A stretch of 38,195 nt of DNA from assembly GCA_028282405.1 (NCBI GenBank), contig JANQIA010000059.1, forward strand, positions 1 through 38,195, written 5' to 3'. Below the pieces are notes generated by a model that was not told where the DNA came from, ran no database searches, and saw only the letters and a program-made list of their open reading frames with translations. Both the position numbers and the translations under genes were made by a program. Shown one piece after another: positions 1 to 8,755 of this stretch; the first letter of the stretch is position 1, and each line of letters begins with the position of its first letter. The stretch is from Rhodovibrionaceae bacterium (GTDB taxonomy: Bacteria; Pseudomonadota; Alphaproteobacteria; Kiloniellales; DSM-21159).

Positions 1-129
1 GTCCTCTCCCATGTCGTCTTTCGTCCGGGCCTTGGGCCCGAGAGACAGATAGGGAGAGTCTAGGCGGCGTGCCGCCGCTTCGTTGTCGCCATTGCGCCCA
101 TGGGGGGCACAGGGGCGACCGCCTGGCCG

Positions 130-789
130 CTATGCCTGCCGTTCGGCCCAGGCGTCCGGGTCGTTCAGGAAGGCCCTCACTTCCGCAAGCCCCTCGCCGG
201 ACAGATAGCCCTCGGCTTCGGCGACGGCGAGGGCATCGTGCCAGGTGGCCAGCGCGTGCAGGCTGACGCCGGCCTCCTCCAGCCGCTTCAGACCCTCAGG
301 AAAGATGCCGTAGTGGAAGATCACGGCGGTGTGGGCGCAGAGACCGCCCGCCTGCCGGATGGCCTCGACGAAGTTGAGCTTGCTGCCGCCGTCGGTCGCC
401 AGGTCTTCGATCAGGAGCACCCGGTCACCGGTGTTGAGGGTGCCTTCGATCTGCGCGTCCCTGCCGAAGCCCTTCGGCTTCTTGCGAATGTAGATCATCG
501 GCAGGGCCAGCAGCTCGGCGATCCAGGCGCCGAAGGGGATGCCTGCCGTCTCGCCGCCGGCCACCACGTCAATGGACTCGTAGCCCACCCGCTCCATCAC
601 CAGCTCGCTGAGCGATGTCATGAGCTGGCGGCGTGCCCGGGGAAAAGAGATGATCTTGCGGCAGTCGACGTAGACCGGGCTCTTGCGGCCCGACGTGAAG
701 GTGAAAGGGTCTTCGGGGCGGAACAGGATCGCCTCGATTTCCATGAGTATCCGCACCGCGGTGCGGGCCGTATCGCTGGGCGCGGCCAT
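130..789 (-). CDS. pyrE: Orotate phosphoribosyltransferase
   Basis: Catalyses transfer of ribose phosphate from PRPP to orotate, giving OMP in cytosolic de novo pyrimidine synthesis. The 219-residue product has the usual size of the family. A PRPP-binding motif of type I phosphoribosyltransferases is visible at about residues 124-136 (VLLIEDLATDGGS), and the orotate-side segment FTSGRKSPVYVDCR lies at about 31-44. The start at 789 is chosen because AAGGAG sits a few bases upstream on the minus strand; the frame stays open further upstream, but that extension has no family-like sequence. It diverges from thiE, with about 80 bases between the two start codons. Downstream, a GC-rich inverted repeat near 63-78 could act in termination, but it lacks a clear T tract. 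Confidence 0.95.
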   Translation of the reverse strand: MAAPSDTARTAVRILMEIEAILFRPEDPFTFTSGRKSPVYVDCRKIISFPRARRQLMTSLSELVMERVGYESIDVVAGGETAGIPFGAWIAELLALPMIYIRKKPKGFGRDAQIEGTLNTGDRVLLIEDLATDGGSKLNFVEAIRQAGGLCAHTAVIFHYGIFPEGLKRLEEAGVSLHALATWHDALAVAEAEGYLSGEGLAEVRAFLNDPDAWAERQA

Positions 790-868
790 GCCGTCTCCTT
801 GGCATCTTGCTTGCACTCTTGCGGCGCCTCTCATATCGACTGCTGGCAGTCCGAGCAACGGCGGTAGA

Positions 869-1546
869 ATGGCAGGCCTCTCCCAAAACGAGCATACCCC
901 CTTCGACCTCTCGGTCTATTTCGTGGTCGGGGAGGCGGATGTCGGCGACCGCGACCTCCTGTCCATCGTCTCGGCAGCGGTGCGCGGTGGGGCGACCCTG
1001 ATCCAGTTGCGGGAGAAGGACGGCCGGCAAGAGCAGGTCGTGGCCCTAGCCCGAGCGCTGAAAGCCGCGCTGCCCAGTGATGTCCCGCTCATCCTCAACG
1101 ACAATGCCGAAGCGGTCCTCGCGTCCGGCGCCGACGGCGTGCATCTCGGCCAGGACGACGGCTCGCCAAGCGAGGCGCGCGCGCTCTTGGGGCCGAAGGC
1201 GATCATCGGCCTTTCGGTCGGCAACCTCGCCGAAGCGGCGGTCAGCGATGTCAGCGAGGTCGATTACCTCGGCGTCGGGCCGGTCTTTGCCACCGGCACC
1301 AAGGCCGACGCCGGCGCGGCCATCGGGCCAGAGGGCGTGCTGCCCGTCCGTCAGGCGCTCGACCGCCCCGCCGTGGCCATCGGAGGCATCGCCCTGGACT
1401 CGGCGGAATCCGTCGTCGCGGCCGGTGCCGACGGGGTTGCCGTGGTCTCGGCCATCGCAAAGGCCGCCGACCCGGAGGCCGCGGCGCATGCGCTTAAGCA
1501 AGCCGTGCTTGCCGGCCGCCACCATCGCACCCCAGATCATGATTAG
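869..1546 (+). CDS. thiE: Thiamine-phosphate synthase
   Basis: Condenses the HMP-pyrophosphate and thiazole-phosphate moieties to thiamine phosphate in the cytosol. The TIM-barrel signatures are present: QLREKD at about residues 47-52, LILNDN at 74-79, GVHLGQDD at 90-97, the phosphate-loop region GVGPVFATGTK at about 135-145, and AIGGI at 170-174 followed by GADGVAVVSAI. The product is 225 aa, normal for ThiE. The ATG at 869 is preferred because the open frame upstream of it overlaps the pyrE coding region on the other strand and is not family-like. The next gene starts 22 bases after the stop, so the two may be co-transcribed. I see no TPP riboswitch upstream. Confidence 0.93.
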   Translation: MAGLSQNEHTPFDLSVYFVVGEADVGDRDLLSIVSAAVRGGATLIQLREKDGRQEQVVALARALKAALPSDVPLILNDNAEAVLASGADGVHLGQDDGSPSEARALLGPKAIIGLSVGNLAEAAVSDVSEVDYLGVGPVFATGTKADAGAAIGPEGVLPVRQALDRPAVAIGGIALDSAESVVAAGADGVAVVSAIAKAADPEAAAHALKQAVLAGRHHRTPDHD

Positions 1547-1568
1547 GTCCCAACCAGGAGACAGCCCC

Positions 1569-2363
1569 ATGCCCGACAGCGCCCCGAGCGACGCCATCTA
1601 CGTCACCCGAGAGGGGCCCATCGCCACCGTGGTGCTGAACAACCCGGAGCATCGCAACGCCCTCAATCTCGCCATGTGGATTCGCCTCGGCGAGGTGATG
1701 CAGGAGCTCAATGCGGACGACTCGCTCCGTTGTATCGTGCTGCGTGGGGCAGGCGGGAAGGCCTTCGCCGCCGGTGCCGACATCGCCGAGTTCGAGGCGC
1801 TGCGCTTCACGGCCGAGCAGGCCGAGGCTTACGGGGAGCAGATGCATCCCGCCTTTGAGGCCATCGAGCATTCGCCCCATCCGACCGTGGCCCTGATCGA
1901 GGGCGCTTGCGTCGGCGGCGGCCTGGAGCTGGCGCTGAAATGCGACCTGCGCATCTCCAATCGGAGCGGCAAGTTCGGCTGTCCGATCAATCGCTTAGGG
2001 CACGTTCTTCCCTGGGTAGGTATGCTGCCGTTGGTGCAGCTCTGCGGCCGGGCCGTGGCCCTGGAGATCCTTGTCGAAGGCCGAATCCTCACGGCCGAGG
2101 AGGCCTACGTGAAAGGCCTGGTCAACCGCGTGATCGCCGACGAGGAGGTGGAGGCCGAAGCCTATGGCACGGCCAAGCGCATCGCCAATGGCGCGCCTTT
2201 GGCCGCGCGCTGGCACAAGCGACTCTCCTTACGCGCGCTGGACCCTCGCCCCCTCAGCGAGGAGGAGGCTCGGGAGCCTTACCGTTCCTGCGACACGGAG
2301 GACTACAAGGCTGGTGTGCGCGCCTTTCTCAACAAGGAGAAGCCGGTCTTCTCCGGTCGTTAA
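1569..2363 (+). CDS. Enoyl-CoA hydratase/isomerase (crotonase) family protein
   Basis: A 264-residue crotonase-fold protein expected to act on an acyl-CoA thioester in the cytosol. The oxyanion-hole segments are visible at about 66-75 (AFAAGADIAE) and 112-120 (GACVGGGLE). E120 matches the first catalytic glutamate of enoyl-CoA hydratase. The second catalytic glutamate, which falls in QPEILLG in the mammalian mitochondrial enzyme, aligns by eye with I140 in GCPINRLG, so a canonical hydratase mechanism is doubtful. The start at 1569 has AGGAG about 10 bases upstream and follows thiE closely. No other fatty-acid genes are adjacent. It could be an isomerase, a hydrolase or another crotonase-fold enzyme; the family is certain, the reaction is not. 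Confidence 0.85.
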   Translation: MPDSAPSDAIYVTREGPIATVVLNNPEHRNALNLAMWIRLGEVMQELNADDSLRCIVLRGAGGKAFAAGADIAEFEALRFTAEQAEAYGEQMHPAFEAIEHSPHPTVALIEGACVGGGLELALKCDLRISNRSGKFGCPINRLGHVLPWVGMLPLVQLCGRAVALEILVEGRILTAEEAYVKGLVNRVIADEEVEAEAYGTAKRIANGAPLAARWHKRLSLRALDPRPLSEEEAREPYRSCDTEDYKAGVRAFLNKEKPVFSGR

Positions 2364-2368
2364 ATCGA

Positions 2369-2986
2369 TCAGAACGGCACCATGACGTGGACCTTGTAGG
2401 CAGGCCGCTCTTGCAGGCTTGCGTAGTAGGCCTCGATGCCGGGCAGGCTGGGGCGCTCGATCGCCATATTGAAGTAGCGATAGAGATTGCCGCCGAAGGA
2501 AATGTCGCCGAAGGTCAGGGCGTCGCCCGCGACGAAGCGCCTGCCGGTAAGCATCTGTTCCGCAAGCTGAAAGCTCTTGTTGAGCCGGACCAGGGCGCTT
2601 TCGACCAGATGCATGTTGCGCTCGGTCTCGGCCACCCGATGCAATTCCCAGAAGACCGTGATGAAATCGGGATAGAGCACGTTGGCGGTCCATTCGACCC
2701 ACTGGTCGGTCTCCGCGCGTGCCTGGGGGTCGACCGGCCAGAAGCTGCCGGCGCCGTACTTGGCCCCGAGATAGCGTACGATGGCATTGGACTCCCAGAG
2801 CACGAAGCCGTCGTCTTCGATGACCGGGATCTTGGCGTTGGGGTTCCGGGCCAGGAATTCGGGGCTGTCCAACCCGCCATAAGTGCCGCCCGCGTCGATG
2901 CGCACGTGGGGGACATCGAGCTCACCGACGGTCCACATGACCTTTTGCACGTTTGAGGAGTTGGCGCGGCCCCAGACCGTCAGCAT
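2369..2986 (-). CDS. Glutathione S-transferase family protein
   Basis: A 205-residue cytosolic GST. The N-terminal thioredoxin-like domain (about 1-78) begins LTVWGRANSSNVQKV, with candidate catalytic serines at 10-11. It also contains the cis-proline segment KIPVIEDDG (52-60) and the glutathione-binding ESNAI motif (65-69). The helical C-terminal domain carries the fold-stabilising FGDI box near residue 160. GGAGG sits just upstream of the ATG on the minus strand, supporting the start. It converges with the crotonase gene, leaving only 5 bases between the stops, and is about 215 bases from ilvC on the other side. The substrate is unknown; beta/theta-like bacterial GSTs of this layout have broad or uncharacterised roles. 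Confidence 0.9.
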   Translation of the reverse strand: MLTVWGRANSSNVQKVMWTVGELDVPHVRIDAGGTYGGLDSPEFLARNPNAKIPVIEDDGFVLWESNAIVRYLGAKYGAGSFWPVDPQARAETDQWVEWTANVLYPDFITVFWELHRVAETERNMHLVESALVRLNKSFQLAEQMLTGRRFVAGDALTFGDISFGGNLYRYFNMAIERPSLPGIEAYYASLQERPAYKVHVMVPF

Positions 2987-3174
2987 GGTGTCCTCCGAAA
3001 GATCTCTATTTGCGGACTGTCCGCCTTCACGCGAACCTAGATCGACAAGCTTTCCAATTCATTTGCCCCAAGGCTACTGCATCGCTCCCACGCGGCGATG
3101 AACATTGCACCGCTCCCCGCCCGACGATAGAACACGCCCGCGCTGGCGCCCGCGACAGTACGGGGCCTGCATAA

Positions 3175-4221
<1,047 letters not shown>

Positions 4222-4325
4222 GCTAAATCAAAACTCTCTCTGACGCCGTATCGGATGGTGGCTATTCAGGCGCACGCGTTGCGCTTGAGAACGCCATGAT
4301 GGCCGCAAAGGTTCGGATTGGGCCG

Positions 4326-5024
4326 CTAGGGCGCTACTCTGAAGATTTGGGGCGGATTGGAGTGGAGCCGGATGTAGTCCACGCGGTCGCCGTTCCAGTG
4401 GTAGTCATAGTGGTTGCCCTGGACGGGGATGCCGGCCACGTCAGGCCAAAAGATGCCGATGCAGCTGCCGGTATCGCAGCGGACGCTCGGATAGACGACC
4501 CCGTCGCTGCCGGCGTTCCTGAGGCTCGCTCCTAGATCCTGAGCGGCAGAATAGTCGTCGGGATCGAGCACGCCTGGCGCATCTTTCACGTCGTGCAACT
4601 CGGCATCGATTTGGCCCATGAGAACGCGGAACTGAGATGTCCAGCCCGGCATCTCGTCGGTCGCGGCCATGGTTCGGGCGTGATGGTGGGCGGTCTCGGC
4701 GATCGCGGCCTCTTCGCTGTCGCTGGCGTAGTAGAGACCATAATCGCCGCGCGAAAAGCGGCTCGGACAGCGGCGCGAGCAGTGAACGAACGGCGCCATC
4801 ACGAGTGACGCTCCTGGTCCCGAAACGCGCCGGTCGATGGGGACCTTCGAGAGATCGCCATGGCTCTGAATGGCGCGTGCGTTGAGTTTGGCCTCGGCCG
4901 AGGCGACGGCTTCCCAATCCGCCGGGTCGGCGATGTCTTCGAAGAGATCGATCGGTGGGAAGATCGAGCGGATGATGCGATAAGTCCGGTCCCACCGCAC
5001 CTGCACCGTCGGCGGCAGGATCAC
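4326..5024 (-). CDS. RES-domain toxin (NAD+ phosphorylase-type) of a type II TA module
   Basis: A 232-residue protein with a RES domain, a family whose characterised members deplete NAD+ by an ADP-ribosyltransferase-like fold. The defining features are visible: an arginine-rich stretch before RGDYGLYYASDSEEAAIAET (conserved Gly, Tyr and Glu) at about 91-111, and GVVYPSVR near 175-182, which supplies the conserved serine. The gene appears to begin with GTG. Its first bases overlap the antitoxin stop (GTGA, 4 bases), indicating translational coupling. Antitoxin-first order is normal for RES-Xre pairs. It converges with ilvC. The family assignment is strong; toxicity is inferred from family and context. 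Confidence 0.88.
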   Translation of the reverse strand: MILPPTVQVRWDRTYRIIRSIFPPIDLFEDIADPADWEAVASAEAKLNARAIQSHGDLSKVPIDRRVSGPGASLVMAPFVHCSRRCPSRFSRGDYGLYYASDSEEAAIAETAHHHARTMAATDEMPGWTSQFRVLMGQIDAELHDVKDAPGVLDPDDYSAAQDLGASLRNAGSDGVVYPSVRCDTGSCIGIFWPDVAGIPVQGNHYDYHWNGDRVDYIRLHSNPPQIFRVAP

Positions 5025-5431
5025 AGACCGCGCTCTGCCGCCAAATAGTCGCGGACGTCGAGGAGGTCGGTGATCTCGCCGCGCAGCATGATGTCGAGCG
5101 CACTCGCGCCGCCGAAGGCTGCATTCGCCTTACGGACCCAGCCATAACCCCGCTGCGGTTCGCGAAAGAGGTAGTGGAGGCCCTTGTGGACCCCCATCAG
5201 AATCGCCATGCGTGAGCGCCGGTCGCGCGGGATCTCACCGATCTCGCCGCGCTTCCAGCGGGCCCAGGTGCTCGTCGACATTTCGCCGAGGAGTGTGCAA
5301 GCCTCGGCGTCCCGCAGCCCCCATTTTGCGAACAGGTTCACGGTTGTCCGAGCGAGGGCACGCGCTTCCTCGTCCGTGATCCGGTCAGTGCCGTACCCCG
5401 CAGACGTAGCATCGATTGATTGGAGACGCAT
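5021..5431 (-). CDS. Xre/MbcA/ParS-type antitoxin of a RES-Xre module
   Basis: A 136-residue protein with a helix-turn-helix-like N-terminal part (roughly residues 22-85, including LLGEMSTSTWARWKRGEIG). Its C-terminal part resembles the MbcA/ParS toxin-binding region (AFGGASALDIMLRGEITDLLDVRDYLAA, about residues 104-131, with the typical spacing of aromatic, Leu and Tyr positions). It lies directly upstream of and overlaps the RES toxin, the standard layout in which the antitoxin neutralises the toxin and represses the operon. An A/G-rich tract, AAGGAAAAAGG, precedes the ATG. The upstream region is strikingly AT-rich compared with its surroundings, as expected for an operator. Confidence 0.85.
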   Translation of the reverse strand: MRLQSIDATSAGYGTDRITDEEARALARTTVNLFAKWGLRDAEACTLLGEMSTSTWARWKRGEIGEIPRDRRSRMAILMGVHKGLHYLFREPQRGYGWVRKANAAFGGASALDIMLRGEITDLLDVRDYLAAERGL

Positions 5432-5463
5432 GTCAGAAGACCTTTTTCCTTATCATATGACAC

Positions 5464-5492
5464 TATATAATATTTATGAAGTCACTTGACAA
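5464..5492 (-). promoter_or_regulatory. Predicted promoter/operator of the RES-Xre operon
   Basis: On the minus strand TTGTCA (5492-5487) is followed after 17 bases by TATATA (5469-5464), a plausible -35/-10 pair about 35 bases upstream of the antitoxin ATG. The surrounding 5445-5490 stretch is AT-rich in an otherwise GC-rich window. It contains imperfect repeats (AGTGACTTCATAA and AGTGTCATATGATAA on the minus strand) and GTCA/TGAC half-sites that could bind the antitoxin. The same segment also shows TTGACA on the + strand. This is prediction by eye only. Confidence 0.45.
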
Positions 5493-5759
5493 TGATTTGC
5501 TCTCGGCCATTGCGTCGCTCGGCCCTCTTCCTGCCGCGTGAAACACTCCTGGTTGAGGCCTGTAAGGAGAGTGGGAAACGCGCCATCGACAGTGCGAAGA
5601 ACCAAGCTCACCTCTCTAGATATCTCCGGATCGGCTATCGATAGGGTTTAAGTCTTCGTTCACCACTATGCGGCGATTCTTGCGCAGAGTCCGCCTGGCT
5701 AGGGGGCGGACCGCCGTGTCCGTCAGCCCTGCTGACACTCCGTGAACGAAGGAGGGATC
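5493..5759. other. Intergenic region between the TA module and a small gene
   Basis: No convincing gene. A 50-codon + strand frame (5492-5644) is open but lacks a ribosome-binding site and recognisable features. A short inverted repeat, GTCAGC-CCT-GCTGAC (5722-5736), lies just before the start region of the next gene, and GGCGG-A-CCGCC lies near 5705-5715. These could be regulatory or chance in GC-rich DNA. I see no other structure. Confidence 0.3.
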
Positions 5760-6101
5760 ATGCATCCCAAGCTCGGCGACAAGCTCGCAACTCCGGGCAA
5801 GCCGCCAATGGCGGCGGCTCAGCCGAACGCCGCCGCCGGCGACGAGGCCGCGACGATCAGTGACACCGCCCTGGTGCAGGCGGTTCACGCGGTCTATCGC
5901 GGCGACACCGATCGTCATCTCGGCCTCTTGCGACAGTCCGGTCTGCTGGCCGGCGCAGTGGCCGGCAAACGCGTGGGCTCGAGCGTCAGCTCAGCCGCTC
6001 CGTTGAAGGCCGTGCCGAAGGAACCCAACAAGCAGCCTAAGCCGTCCGGCAAGAGCGAAGTGGCGCGGCGCATCCAGAAGGCGCTTTCCTTCAGCTTCTA
6101 G
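5760..6101 (+). CDS. Small hypothetical protein, low-complexity, basic C-terminus
   Basis: A 113-residue protein I do not recognise. The start at 5760 is preferred over an in-frame ATG at 5742 because a very strong Shine-Dalgarno (AAGGAGGGATC) lies immediately before it. The N-terminal third is rich in Ala, Pro and Gly. The middle (about residues 36-70) could form helices (ALVQAVHAVYRG, HLGLLRQSGLLAGAVAGK). The C-terminus is Lys/Pro-rich, ending KSEVARRIQKALSFSF, which looks like an amphipathic basic helix. There is no signal peptide or clear membrane segment. It precedes the creatinase by about 110 bases in the same direction and may be co-transcribed. The strong ribosome-binding site is the main argument that it is real. 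Confidence 0.5.
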   Translation: MHPKLGDKLATPGKPPMAAAQPNAAAGDEAATISDTALVQAVHAVYRGDTDRHLGLLRQSGLLAGAVAGKRVGSSVSSAAPLKAVPKEPNKQPKPSGKSEVARRIQKALSFSF

Positions 6102-6210
6102 CGTCTTGGCTTGAGTTGGCACCTGCCGCGGCTTGCCGCCCGGCTGGAAAAGCTTGACCTCCCACCCGCGCCGTCGGAAAGCGGGCGCTTCGGATAGGGA
6201 GGTCTGGTCG

Positions 6211-7416
6211 ATGGAAGAAACCCTCAAGATCGAGAATGGGCCGAAGGCGCCCGCTACCTTCTCTCAGGCGGAGATGGAGCGGCGGGTTGCCGGGCTGAGA
6301 AATCTGCTTGAAGAACAGCAGCTTGACGCGGCGTTCTTCACCTCAATGCACAACATCGCTTACTACAGCGACTTCCTCTACTGCTCCTTCGGGCGGCCCT
6401 ACGGCCTGGTGGTCGGTGACGGCACGCACAGCACCATCTCGGCCAAGATCGATGGCGGCCAGCCCTGGCGGCGCAGCTTCGGCGACAATCTGGTCTACAC
6501 CGACTGGCAGCGCGACAACTTCTATCGCGCGGTCCGGAGCCTGCTCGGCAGCGGCAAGCGCCTCGGCGTCGAGTTTGATCATATGACCCTGGAGGCCCGC
6601 GCCAAGCTGGAGGCGGCCCTGCCGGGGGTGGTCCTGACCGACATTGCGCCTGCGGTGATGCGCCAGCGCATGATCAAGTCGCCGGAAGAGCATGTCATCA
6701 TTCGCGACGGTGCCGCGGTGGCGGACATCGGCGGCTGGGCAGTGGTCGAGGCCATGGGCGAGGGCGTGCCCGAGCACGAAGTGGCACTGGCCGGCACCGC
6801 GGCCATGACGCGGGAGATCGCCAAGCGCTATCCCCACTCGGAGATTCGCGACACCTGGGTCTGGTTCCAGTCCGGCCTCAACACCGACGGCGCGCACAAT
6901 CCCGTCACCACGCGGCCTCTGGAAGCCGGCGACATCCTGAGCCTTAACTGCTTTCCCATGATCCAGGGCTACTACACCGCCCTCGAGCGCACCCTCTTTC
7001 TCGGCCATGCGAGCGACGCCCATCTCAAGCACTGGGAGGTCAATTGTGAGGTCCACCGCCGCGGGCTGGAGCTGATCAGGCCCGGCGCCCGCTGCTGCGA
7101 CATCGCCGCCGAGCTCAACGAGATCTACGCCGGCCACGATCTGCTGCGCTATCGCAGCTTCGGCTACGGCCACTCCTTCGGCGTGCTGAGCCACTACTAC
7201 GGCCGGGAAGCGGCCTTGGAGCTGCGCGAGGACATCCAGACGGCGCTAGAGCCCGGCATGGTGGTCTCCATGGAGCCCATGATCACCATTCCCGAAGGTC
7301 AGCCCGGCGCCGGCGGCTACCGCGAGCACGACATTCTGATCGTGACGGAGGCGGGCGCGGAGAACATCACGGGATTTCCTTTCGGCCCAGAGGATAACGT
7401 CATCGCTCTGCGATGA
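6211..7416 (+). CDS. Creatinase (creatine amidinohydrolase)
   Basis: Hydrolyses creatine to sarcosine and urea in the cytosol. The 401-residue product closely resembles the Pseudomonas creatinase as I remember it, including the N-terminal block around FTSMHNIAYYSDFLYCSFGRP (residues 43-63) and ISAKIDGGQPWRR. The active-site region SGLNTDGAHNPVTTR has H229 at the position of the catalytic histidine (H232 in the Pseudomonas enzyme). The later blocks ALERTLF, GYGHSFG, SMEPM and GAGGYREHDILIV are also present. It has the pita-bread fold of the M24 family but lacks the aminopeptidase metal-ligand pattern, as creatinases do. GGGAGG lies just upstream of the ATG at 6211. No sarcosine oxidase, creatininase or urease gene is nearby. 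Confidence 0.92.
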   Translation: MEETLKIENGPKAPATFSQAEMERRVAGLRNLLEEQQLDAAFFTSMHNIAYYSDFLYCSFGRPYGLVVGDGTHSTISAKIDGGQPWRRSFGDNLVYTDWQRDNFYRAVRSLLGSGKRLGVEFDHMTLEARAKLEAALPGVVLTDIAPAVMRQRMIKSPEEHVIIRDGAAVADIGGWAVVEAMGEGVPEHEVALAGTAAMTREIAKRYPHSEIRDTWVWFQSGLNTDGAHNPVTTRPLEAGDILSLNCFPMIQGYYTALERTLFLGHASDAHLKHWEVNCEVHRRGLELIRPGARCCDIAAELNEIYAGHDLLRYRSFGYGHSFGVLSHYYGREAALELREDIQTALEPGMVVSMEPMITIPEGQPGAGGYREHDILIVTEAGAENITGFPFGPEDNVIALR

Positions 7417-7452
7417 CGCCAAAACGATAAAGGCTAACCCATTGAAGAGAAA

Positions 7453-7485
7453 AGCGGGCGAGTCTCGTTTCCGAGACCGCCCGCT
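7453..7485 (-). terminator. Rho-independent terminator, leftward
   Basis: AGCGGGCG (7453-7460) pairs with CGCCCGCT (7478-7485). After a single unpaired A, GTCTCG (7462-7467) pairs with CGAGAC (7472-7477) around a TTTC loop. On the minus strand the stem is followed by TTTCTCTTC, so it best fits termination of the leftward hydrolase unit whose last gene stops at 7619. On the + strand no T tract follows, though it may still protect the creatinase transcript. The 7486-7618 stretch shows nothing else. Confidence 0.75.
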
Positions 7486-7618
7486 GGAAAGTTCAGCTTG
7501 ATGAGGGGAGTCATCACGTCGGTTTCAACGACTTAGAAGATGCTGCTCGCTCTTGGCGAGACCGGGGCCGGAAAGTGACGACTTCTGGGCGACTCGATTA
7601 AGGAATGGACGGTCCAGC

Positions 7619-8755
7619 TCACTGCTTGAGAGCCCCGTCGCGGGCCGCCATCAGGTCGTAGCAGGCGCGCAGCAAGGTCCAGCCGTCGGCCAGGCTGTCG
7701 AGGTTCAGCTCCACATGGGCCAGGTTTTTCAACAGGTAGAGCCGGCTGTTAGGGGCAGCATCGGCCAAGCGAACGCTCTCGCTCGCGGGCAGGATGGGGT
7801 CGTTGTGGCCGTGGACCAGAAGAAGCGTCGTGTCCAGGTCGGTCAGGTCCCGGCGGGCCAGGCTGAGCGCCTCGATCTCCTGCTGCAGGGCGGGGGGCAG
7901 GGCGCCGATCAGCGCTGGCGTCTTCGCCGGGTCGCTGTTTTGCGCCAACCGGAGAACCGCGCGTCCGTCAGGGGAGAGACCTTCGATCAGCGGTGTGAGA
8001 TCGACCGGCTCGTCGGCGCCGCGCAAGGACGCGATCTGCCGCAGCAGGGCCGCATCCTCGATACGGTCGAGGAAGGGCGTGTTGCTGAGCACGAAGACCC
8101 ACTTGCCATAGTCGTTGAAGGGCATGCCGCGCCAGCGGTCGGCGGTCCGGTCGTAGAAGTAGCCCGTGGTGAAGAAGGTGATGGCCGCTTCGCTGTCGTA
8201 GTAGCCGCCGATGCCGAGCAGGAAGTCGGGTTGTTCGCCGGCCGGCGAGTCGGCGGCGGCCAGCACCGCAGGGCCGACCGAGTAGGATAGCGCGGCGATG
8301 CCGACCGGCGCTCCCGCCGGCAAGCGGCCCTTGGCTCTCACGTGCGCCACCGCCTCTTGAATGGGCTCGGCCTGGGCGGAGGATATTCTGAGCGCGCGCA
8401 AGCCCGGAACATCGGGCACCAGGACCGCGAAGCCAGCCTCGGCCAAGCCCTTGGCCAAGGCGACGAGCTGCGGCTGCTGGCGTCCGTCGCGCTGCGCGCC
8501 GGTGACCAGCACGAGGCCGGCTTTCGGCTCGTCCTGCCAATAGAGATCGGCCAGGAAGGCGCCGTTCGCGCCATCTATCAGCTGCGGCTCCCCTCGGACA
8601 TCCGTCGGCGCTTTGACCGTGGCCAGGCGATAGACCAGCCAGAGCGCGTCGATGCTGCGCTGGGTGGCCGGGAGGCTGGCCGCGCCGACGGCAAGGCCCA
8701 CAAGCACCAGAAGGGCAAGCGCAAGCTTGCGCCGTCGTGACAGCCGTTGCGTCAT
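7619..8755 (-). CDS. Alpha/beta hydrolase fold protein with N-terminal membrane anchor
   Basis: A 378-residue protein with a basic N-terminus and one hydrophobic segment (about residues 10-28), suggesting a signal anchor or uncleaved signal peptide and an extracytoplasmic hydrolase domain. The likely nucleophile is S159 in ALSYSVGP, a variant elbow with Ser replacing the first Gly of GxSxG. A conserved Asp (HGHNDPILP) and His (NLAHVEL) follow near the C-terminus in the usual order. The ATG at 8755 overlaps the stop of the preceding gene by four bases (ATGA), so translation is probably coupled. The frame is open upstream but lies inside the neighbouring gene. The substrate is unknown. It is last in a three-gene leftward unit and is followed by a good terminator. 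Confidence 0.8.
   Translation of the reverse strand: MTQRLSRRRKLALALLVLVGLAVGAASLPATQRSIDALWLVYRLATVKAPTDVRGEPQLIDGANGAFLADLYWQDEPKAGLVLVTGAQRDGRQQPQLVALAKGLAEAGFAVLVPDVPGLRALRISSAQAEPIQEAVAHVRAKGRLPAGAPVGIAALSYSVGPAVLAAADSPAGEQPDFLLGIGGYYDSEAAITFFTTGYFYDRTADRWRGMPFNDYGKWVFVLSNTPFLDRIEDAALLRQIASLRGADEPVDLTPLIEGLSPDGRAVLRLAQNSDPAKTPALIGALPPALQQEIEALSLARRDLTDLDTTLLLVHGHNDPILPASESVRLADAAPNSRLYLLKNLAHVELNLDSLADGWTLLRACYDLMAARDGALKQ

Noticed and set aside
1-12. Possible minus-strand gene start (ATGGGAGAGGAC) running off the left edge
   Set aside because: Only four codons are visible and the upstream ribosome-binding site is not convincing.
5492-5644. A 50-codon + strand ORF next to the TA promoter, with TTGACA just before it
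   Set aside because: No ribosome-binding site and no recognisable features; the TTGACA is the reverse face of the leftward promoter. Left unannotated as a gene.
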